This document shows positions 57,300 through 64,000 of a stretch of 64,000 nt of DNA, piece by piece (the first letter of the stretch is position 1; the number at the start of each line of letters is the position of its first letter). Both the position numbers and the translations under genes were made by a program. This DNA comes from Bactrocera neohumeralis (lineage: Eukaryota; Arthropoda; Insecta; Diptera; Tephritidae): positions 11,065,341 to 11,129,340 of the forward strand of contig NW_026089624.1 of NCBI RefSeq assembly GCF_024586455.1, written 5' to 3'. The notes below the pieces were generated by a model. The model was not told where the DNA came from. It made no database searches and saw only the letters and a list, made by a program, of their open reading frames with translations.

Positions 57300-58617
57300 C
57301 AGTGGCTCACAGCTTATTTCATGCAGATGAAATTTATCAGTTTATATTGCCTTAAAATGGAAAATAATGACAATTAAAAAAAGGTTGATGAATATATGTA
57401 TATTCTACAATGCTTTGCCAATATAAAAAGCAAAGTAAAGTATGTGGAAGTACAGTCTTACATCCACAAAGGCATGAAATGCAGGTGCCTTCCAGGAATT
57501 TTCGCTCACAGTTATTTTCATGCACGCTCTTGTCTATGTTATAGAGAAAGCCAGTTGCATGGAGAACGGTACTAGGCATTTCTAATCCTTAAAGCTGTCA
57601 TTCAGTAGTAGTTTGAAACCAATTTTAGTGTGTTTTTATGTATCGAGTTCTCAGTGTACTACTTTCAGTAGAATGAGTCCCCGTACAACGATTGAGCAGC
57701 GGGAATTGGTCATAAACTATTTCAAAAATGGAAAATAACAGCGAAAATTTGCGGAGATAGCAAATTTAAGTAAAATATAATTGAGCGTTTCGTACATGAA
57801 AGTCACATTCAAAAGAAAGGCCGAAACGCATCAAATAAAATTTTCAATGAACGTAACGGGCGTTTAATTGTGCGTAAAATTTTAGAAAACCCGACGATAT
57901 CAGTTCCAAAGTTAACTACAGAGATTCAGAAGGAGCTAGGAAAATCATTTTGTGCTGAAACTGTGCGTCGGGTACTACGTGGGAACGACTTTAATGCCCG
58001 AGTAGCCCGAAAGAAGCCATTCATTAGCAAAAAAAAAACCAATTAAGCCGAGTTGCATTTGCCAGGGAGCTGAAAACCAAGGATTGTTTACTTCTGGAAC
58101 ACTGTAATTTTTGGTGACGAGTCCAAATTTAACCTTCTCGGGCTCAGATGGAATGGCTTAAATGTGGCGGAAACCCGTTGTTAAACATGGTGGGGGCAGT
58201 GTTATGGTATGGGCATGTATTCTGTAGCCGCGGTTGGAAATTTGTTCTTTGTATTTTTTGACAAATCATTGTACCTTAATATTTTAAAATAAAATTTAAT
58301 CCAAAGTGGTGAGGAACTTGGAATACGTCAAAATTTCCGGTATTATCAGGACAACGATCCTAAATACAACTCGTCAATAGTGCAGACCTGGGTAATACGG
58401 AATTGTCCACATCTAATGAATCCAACGGTGCGGTCACCCGACATTTATCCGATTGAGAGTGGAAAAAATTGGAACAAAAAAATTAGATAACTCCAAGCCA
58501 CCTAGACTAAAATCTGTACTAAAAACTAGCAGATGTCATACTAAGTATTAAACAAGTTCTAAATAAATTATTTATCTTATTTTTAGTAAAAAAGTACACT
58601 GCATGAAATAAGCTGTG
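57300..58617 (+). mobile_element. Tc1-like transposon, decayed
   Basis: The left end CAGTGGCTCACAGCTTATTT follows TA (57298-57299). The inverse of CACAGCTTATTTCATGCAG occurs at 58599-58617, but the outermost bases expected there are gone, so the right terminus is damaged. Encloses a Tc1 transposase relic. Confidence 0.75.
57673..58560 (+). pseudogene. Tc1-like transposase, broken
   Basis: Begins MSPRTTIEQRELVINYFKNG at 57673. Then, in shifting frames: FNERNGRLIVRKILENP, ETVRRVLRGNDFNARVARKK (second HTH, about 57955-58015), FGDESKFNLLGSDGM (first catalytic D, 58115-58155), VVKHGGGSVMVWACI (58180-58220) and a worn third region. Multiple stops. Confidence 0.82.
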
Positions 58618-58860
58618 ACATAAAATTTGTTTACGTTTTTGTTTTTTGGTTTTTTGTTTATAAGTTGTAATATATTGTAATAATTAAAAAATAATAAAAG
58701 GAGTGTCTTTTATAAACTACACATTCATATTAACAACGACCACTTTGCAGTGGCCAGGCCATTTTCACCGTGATACAGGAGAGTTACGATCGACACAAAG
58801 GATGAGGTCCAGATATTTCGAACGGGATGATATGTAAGTAGTAGCGAAGCAGCGTGAAAA

Positions 58861-59925
58861 ATACTTCATTTACCGTCACATGAAAGGCACCCAAAGCCAC
58901 ATCTTGGTGGTGCATCTTCCAAACCGCGAGCTCGTATAGAGGCAATTTCGGCAAGACCGAGTGGCATCACCGCCACTTACCACCCTGACTACTTTTTCCG
59001 CTTGTGTTAGGAAAACGAGTTTACTCGGATGTTGTTCCTTGTAAAAGGCCAAGGTATTACACGTGGAATGCGTCACGAGCAGTGCGCACCCATCGACGGT
59101 TTGCCTGGTGTCAAAGCCTTAGATGCCCTGGATGAAATTTATACCGTACACATAACACACTTTGGGTGTTATTGTTTACGTTTGCTGCTGACTAGAACCA
59201 GAAACCCAACCAGTTTTCAAGCGCTTAAAATCATAGACGTACAGGAAAGGACCACTTTCCCAGAAGCATGATAGGCAATAGGGTTGCTTGAAGACGACGG
59301 CCGGGGGCACCGGCAAAACTTTCTTACTGAACTTACTGCTGGCACAGTTGCGATAAGACAAAGTGGTTGCACTGGCAGTTGCGTCCTCCGGATTACGCGC
59401 AATCTTGTTAAGTAGTGGCAGAACCGCACAATTACTATTCAAGCTCCCGCTGAACCTTGCAGATGAAGAAGAGCCCATTTGCAACATCAGCAAAAGTAGT
59501 AATGGCGGTGCATTGCTATTGCAATGGTGCAAAAATTGATCATGTGGGACAAATGCACAATGTCACACAAGCGAGTGATTGAAGAACCGAATCGAAGCTT
59601 GCATGACATATGGGGCAATCGAATTAATGGGAGGAGTGGTCGTCTTTCTGAATGGTGATTCCTGCAGACGTTGCCGATTATCGAGAGAGGTACCGCGGAA
59701 GACGAGATAAATGCAGGCCTCAAGGCTTCACTGGTGTGGGCTAAAGCAGAGAGGTTACAGTTGAATACTAACAACTCTTCAATGATCAGGAGTCTAGACC
59801 CTTCGCGCGAGGAGTGGTTGCGCGAAAGAGCTATCATGGCGCTCAAAGATTCCTACAAACTTACCATTCCAGTTCAGGCGCCTACAATTTCCTTTAAAAG
59901 TGGCTGTCTCTATAAATAAAATGTG
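58861..59925 (+). pseudogene. Helitron Rep-helicase fragment 2
   Basis: A different part of a Helitron protein from that at 53033-54300. Order: HMKGTQSHILVVHLPNREL-like text (58878-58935), YCLRLLLTRTRNPTSFQAL (59170-59225), GGTGKTFLTEL (59303-59335, Walker A of the helicase), then NGGALLLQW-type text, KRVIEEPNRSLHDIWGN, and an open piece at 59671-59919 with LPIIERGTAEDEINAGLKAS and EEWLRERAIMALKD. Many frameshifts. It overlaps fragment 1 in the Rep-helicase linker, so the two are separate copies. Confidence 0.85.
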
Positions 59926-60139
59926 AATAGTCATTATTTTTACTGTTAATACACAATTTATTTTCCCTAATAAACCTCCCGGCAATGTTAGTTTATTATA
60001 AAAGCCCGTGTATTCATTTATGAAAAGATTTTCTGGTCACTAACAAAATTGAATAATATTGTTTTTGATGTTTTATATTTATAGTTTTAATGTCAGTGTT
60101 ATGCAACTATTTATTAGTTTAATAATTCCGTTATATTAA

Positions 60140-60886
60140 GGGTGGAGCCTGCTTTAGAAGCTTAGAAAAAACGATATTTTTTTTGCTTAAATCTCTTTAA
60201 AAAAAATCTAAGAATATGTCCCCAAAGTTATAGACGAGAATTTGAAATATTTTCGAAGCTAAAAGGGAAATAGTGACCGAGCGTCTAGCAGATATAATAT
60301 ATGAGCAATTGGGCAGAAAGCGAAAGCTTTGACGGGCGATTTTTCGGTTTTTCATTTTTACGATTTTTCTTAATTGGCGGGCAGAATAGAAAAAAACTAA
60401 ACGTCGTATGAAATTGGGGCAAAGTTTATTTTCTTTGGCAATAAATTATCTTCTATTTAAAATAAAAAGAACTAAGGAAGTCAAGTTTGAACATATTTTT
60501 CAAACAACATAAAATCAAATTTTTTGGTCAAAAAACACTTTTTTTCAATTCTAAAAAAATTTTAACATTTTCCAATTTTTTTTGGAATTTTTTTAGTTTG
60601 ACTAGAAGATAAATTATTAAAAAATATGGATCTCTTTGAATTTGTTTTCGACAGAAATTGCGACCTGCATCCTGCCCGCCGTCCGACAAATGCACATGCG
60701 AGATGCATCGGGCAATTGCTTTTCAAAGGTAGAATATCAAAGATTTCGTATCCGAAAACTTTATGAATGATGTTCAAACATATAACTATAAGCCCTAGAC
60801 ATTTCGGTTCAATCAATTATTTATTTCCCTCCCAAAAAACTCCTCAAAAAAATCTAATTTTTTAAGCCTCTAAAGCAGGCTCCCCC
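60140..60886. mobile_element. MITE with TTAA target sites
   Basis: 747 bp flanked by TTAA (60136-60139, 60887-60890). Inverted termini: GGGTGGAGCCTGCTTTAGA left and, inverted, GGGGGAGCCTGCTTTAGA right, about 24 bp with few mismatches. TTAA duplication points to the piggyBac or Kolobok type. No transposase. The interior is shared with 50240-50800, including a stretch readable as RNCDLHPARRPTNAHARCI. Confidence 0.8.
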
Positions 60887-60890
60887 TTAA

Positions 60891-63800
60891 GGTTTGTTCG
60901 TTCATTTGTATATATGTACATATGTACATGCATAGTTCATATAAAATATATTTACGTAGTTTGCCTTACACTTTTATATGTGATTGTGTCGAAGCACTTT
61001 TGCCCCTCTGATTGAGGCGTCTCCAAACAAGCGTTCTGAAGGCGTCAACCGCCTCTTGAAAGACAACTGGCAAAAAATGGTTGTGTACCACTCAACATTT
61101 ACTGCTCTGCGTTTTTCTAGTAGTATTGTTGTTGTTTTCTAGCAAAACAAGCAACTTTTGTTGGAAACAGCTTATTTTGAAAAACCCATACAGTCGACTG
61201 CTTTTTATTATCCAAAGCGCAAAAAAAAATTTACAATCAAATGTTCATGCATTATTGAATGTATGCTGGTTCATCGACGCTCTGTTGCTGAGTTAATCCA
61301 CGACGAAAGTTGTAAAAATAATTGCGCAAAAATGTTTGCGTTTTAATTCCGTTTTTTGATCGATATGAATATTTTAAGTTACTGTAAACAACACAAATAG
61401 CGATGGTATGTTCGACTATGTATAACATCAAAAATGTCAAATTTTACGACAAAGTTGTGAGATGCCAGATTGCCACATTAGGGTTGCCAAATCCTGAAAT
61501 ATAAAAGGCATCCTACCTTTACCAGGTAGTGGCTAAGATATAAATTAGTTATAAACTCAATATAGTACAATTCTATTTATTCTTAATTCTATTTATTAAT
61601 GAAAGCGAAAAAGTCTGAAAATGATTAATAAGTAAATTTCAAATATGTTAGAGATAATAAAAAAGTCTAGGTCATACTTAATTTTTAACAGTAATATTTA
61701 TGGTTTTTAATTATAAACATTTTTAATTCAGCTCTATTTATATTCATATCGTACATTCGTTTTCATTTTCATTAACAAATATTCCTAATATCTTACAAAC
61801 GTATTACTTCTAGGGCTGAATTAGTTTGCAATTGTTCGCTCATATTAATGGTCAATTGAAGTGTTTCAACACTTCAGATAAGAATTAAGGCTTAGACATT
61901 TGTCAATCTCTATTGAACTTTTTTCAACACTGCAGCACTTCTGTTATTTTGTGATGTTAGATGTTGCGTTAGGTTTGTTAGGAATGCTTGTGCATCGTTC
62001 GCCCATAATCCTACAAAGTAATCGTAATACCTGGCGATGCAACAGTCAATGCGATTTTCTGTGCGAAAGAATAGTCTTGTTCAGTATCAACTATCAGTAT
62101 AATCCATGTATGTATGTGTGTATGTACACATACAAAAATTTCTGTTCTCTTGAAGTAGCTGAAGTAGTTATTTATTTTTATTTTTGATTTTTTTTTAAGT
62201 AATTAAATGTTCAAAGAGTTTTTGCACGAATTTTTAACACATGTGATAGATATAATTATTTTATTTATGAACTATATTGGCTTTTAACATAAAGAGATGA
62301 TAAGCTTCAAAGAGTATGATTAAGTCAGATCAAACTCTCGTTCCGAAAATACAATCAAATCAACTCGGCTCATCATACCCAATTTCGGCAATCACGATCG
62401 AGTGAATGGTATGTTCGACTTCGGTTCATATCAAATCATATCAGCTTAGTGCGTTACGACGGTTGTTTTAATCGAACCAATCGAGTAAGGTTGATGTCAG
62501 AACGGAAGCGAGAAGCGATACGACGACTGAAGCGATAATAATTCAAGCGAAGATCGATGAAATAGGATGTCAGAGGGAAAGCGGCAAAGCCAGGCGGCTG
62601 CGAGGTGTGATTAACATCTCTTTAAATATATCCAATTCATTAACAAAGAAATATAAACAGTTAATTTGATACTGCGCCAAGATCCAGATAAAATTTTTTA
62701 ACTACACAATTAAATTTTTCACACGGTGGAATAGGAATAAAATTTGTCCAATTTTTTTTATAGATCTGGTACAATTTTATTAAGAATATAATCGAATATA
62801 ATAGAAAAATGTATAATAAAAATACAAAATAGTAAAGAGTAAAAAATAAACATTAATAATAGCCAAGAGCATTCAAGCAAGTTACTACAGCAAGTTAATT
62901 ATTAATTTTGCCCTCTTGGAGTTGCCGAAAGCCGCTTTGGTGCTCGCTCCCACTTTCACAACTTTGAGCGATTTACATAAGAAGACACATGCAGAGCCAG
63001 ATTATAGTATCGACTCTCGCTTCCACTCTGACATTAGCCTAATGTAGAATTGATTCCAACATGTGAAGCATACTTGGTTTAAAATGTATGAACTTTGAAT
63101 ATGAGCAGACGTTGGATGATTTCGATGCGCACATATGGATATAATATGCAGCCCCAACACGGGCGACAATTCATTCATAAAAATATGAGTACGATTTACA
63201 AGCAAATCATGTATAACAGAGATAAAGGATCCCCAACTCATTCCAGTGTTAGAGCGCCTCAAAATGAGCGTTCTTTTATAACATTAGGCATCATAGCCAG
63301 ATCAGACACCAGTTTTGGAAAGTATTAATAAAAACATCCTACATTTAGAAGGATTAAAAGTTATAATGATTTAATGGTACATTAAAAACACTGACGTTTG
63401 ATGTTTCAATATTTAATCAAGTGATTTAAACTTAATAAATGTTTGTAATCATTTTCAAGTGAAAATTAATACGATGATACAGTACATGACAAATCCTTTC
63501 ATCAAATACTTTTAAATTTTGTGTTTATTTTAATTATTGTTTTGACCTCCGTTCACATTCACACTGACAGAATCAGCCAGTGCCAGTTTACACACGGGCT
63601 ATTTTGTCACCCAAAGCGTTTTCTGTGTCCAAGGGGACGACGAAGAAAAGTGTCGTTCGAGCTCTGGTGGTACTCTTTGTATTCAAATTAATATATATGA
63701 TATTTCGGATATTTGAATTTTATAATTTATTTTTGTATGTAATATGCATAACACAATAATAATAGAAATATTTTACAAAACTGTAAATAAATGTAAGAAT

Positions 63801-64000
63801 AAGATTCTCAAAAATTTTTATTTAAATATTTAATAATATTTAGCAGTGTTAAAGGTAATAATAAATATAAATGAATTTTAATAATAATAAAAATGGAGTT
63901 ACTTCTACTTTTTCAAATGTATATAAAAATATTAAGATGATTTTATATTTATTTCTTTTAACCACAAAAGTATTTTATTTAAAACTATATATGTAATTAA
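60891..64000. other. AT-rich terminal region without recognised genes
   Basis: I find no supported gene. Open frames (for example 61900-62187, 63002-63328) have no known domain, and several overlap on opposite strands. The segment 62330-62600 is richer in C/G with CGA-rich text and may be a decayed element; the rest is A/T-rich with microsatellite-like tracts (62100-62130). Confidence 0.4.

Noticed and set aside
53033..59925. A single Helitron split by later insertions
   Set aside because: The two fragments overlap in the region between Rep and helicase, so they cannot be halves of one copy unless that overlap is spurious.
63002..63328. Opposite-strand open frames as genes
   Set aside because: Overlapping frames on both strands, no motifs and no initiation context; likely chance.
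1..64000. tRNA, rRNA or snRNA genes
   Set aside because: I looked for conserved internal promoter-like cores and cloverleaf arms by eye and found nothing convincing; a covariance-model scan would be decisive.

Overview
The window reads as repeat-dense, AT-rich insect heterochromatin or intergenic DNA, most likely from a dipteran and plausibly a tephritid fruit fly. The evidence is the cargo: jockey-type LINEs, an errantivirus (gypsy group), other Gypsy and BEL/Pao elements, mariner, Tc1, hAT, Helitron and Tnp2-like transposons, plus short dispersed repeats typical of fly genomes. The species is inference. I see no convincing single-copy host gene, no rRNA or tRNA gene and no CRISPR array. Almost every long reading frame belongs to a mobile element, and most are broken.

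Layout. 316-1890: decayed non-LTR element, followed by a 645-bp inverted-repeat element (1892-2536). 2716-9309: a DNA transposon with CACTGGT ends at a TA site, carrying a broken Cys-rich gene and split by a jockey-like LINE. 9312-9840: mariner relic. 10205-11560: two diverged copies of an inverted-repeat element. 12304-24698: a three-level nest, namely a BED-finger hAT element, into which an errantivirus inserted (12322-22556), into whose 5' LTR a second, apparently intact hAT element inserted (18396-22216); each insertion still has its own target duplication. 25060-29300: a tandem-repeat element and a minus-strand jockey-like LINE. 29481-30612: a third hAT gene cut by a 100-N gap.

30713-41877: a Gypsy/BEL mosaic. 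A 1.09-kb Gypsy block occurs twice, once directly beside the gap. A second nest lies here: a Gypsy body holding a ~0.5-kb insert, which holds a DNA transposon with ~260-330-bp inverted repeats and a transposase-like gene I cannot classify (35125-38459), which holds a 329-bp LINE-derived insertion with a 14-bp target duplication. 42804-46466: a transposon carrying two genes, a Tnp2-like transposase and a multi-exon gene resembling the DUF4806 family. 48106-60886: Tc1, mariner and Helitron relics, several MITE-like repeats and unclassified dispersed repeats. 60891-64000: AT-rich sequence with nothing recognised.

The genes do not form a pathway; the window is a record of successive insertions. 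The best candidates for undescribed biology are the long-TIR transposon at 35125-38459, the two-gene transposon at 42804-46466, the intact hAT at 18396-22216, and the errantivirus with small upstream ORFs and a separate zinc knuckle. Family names come from remembered motifs, not database searches.
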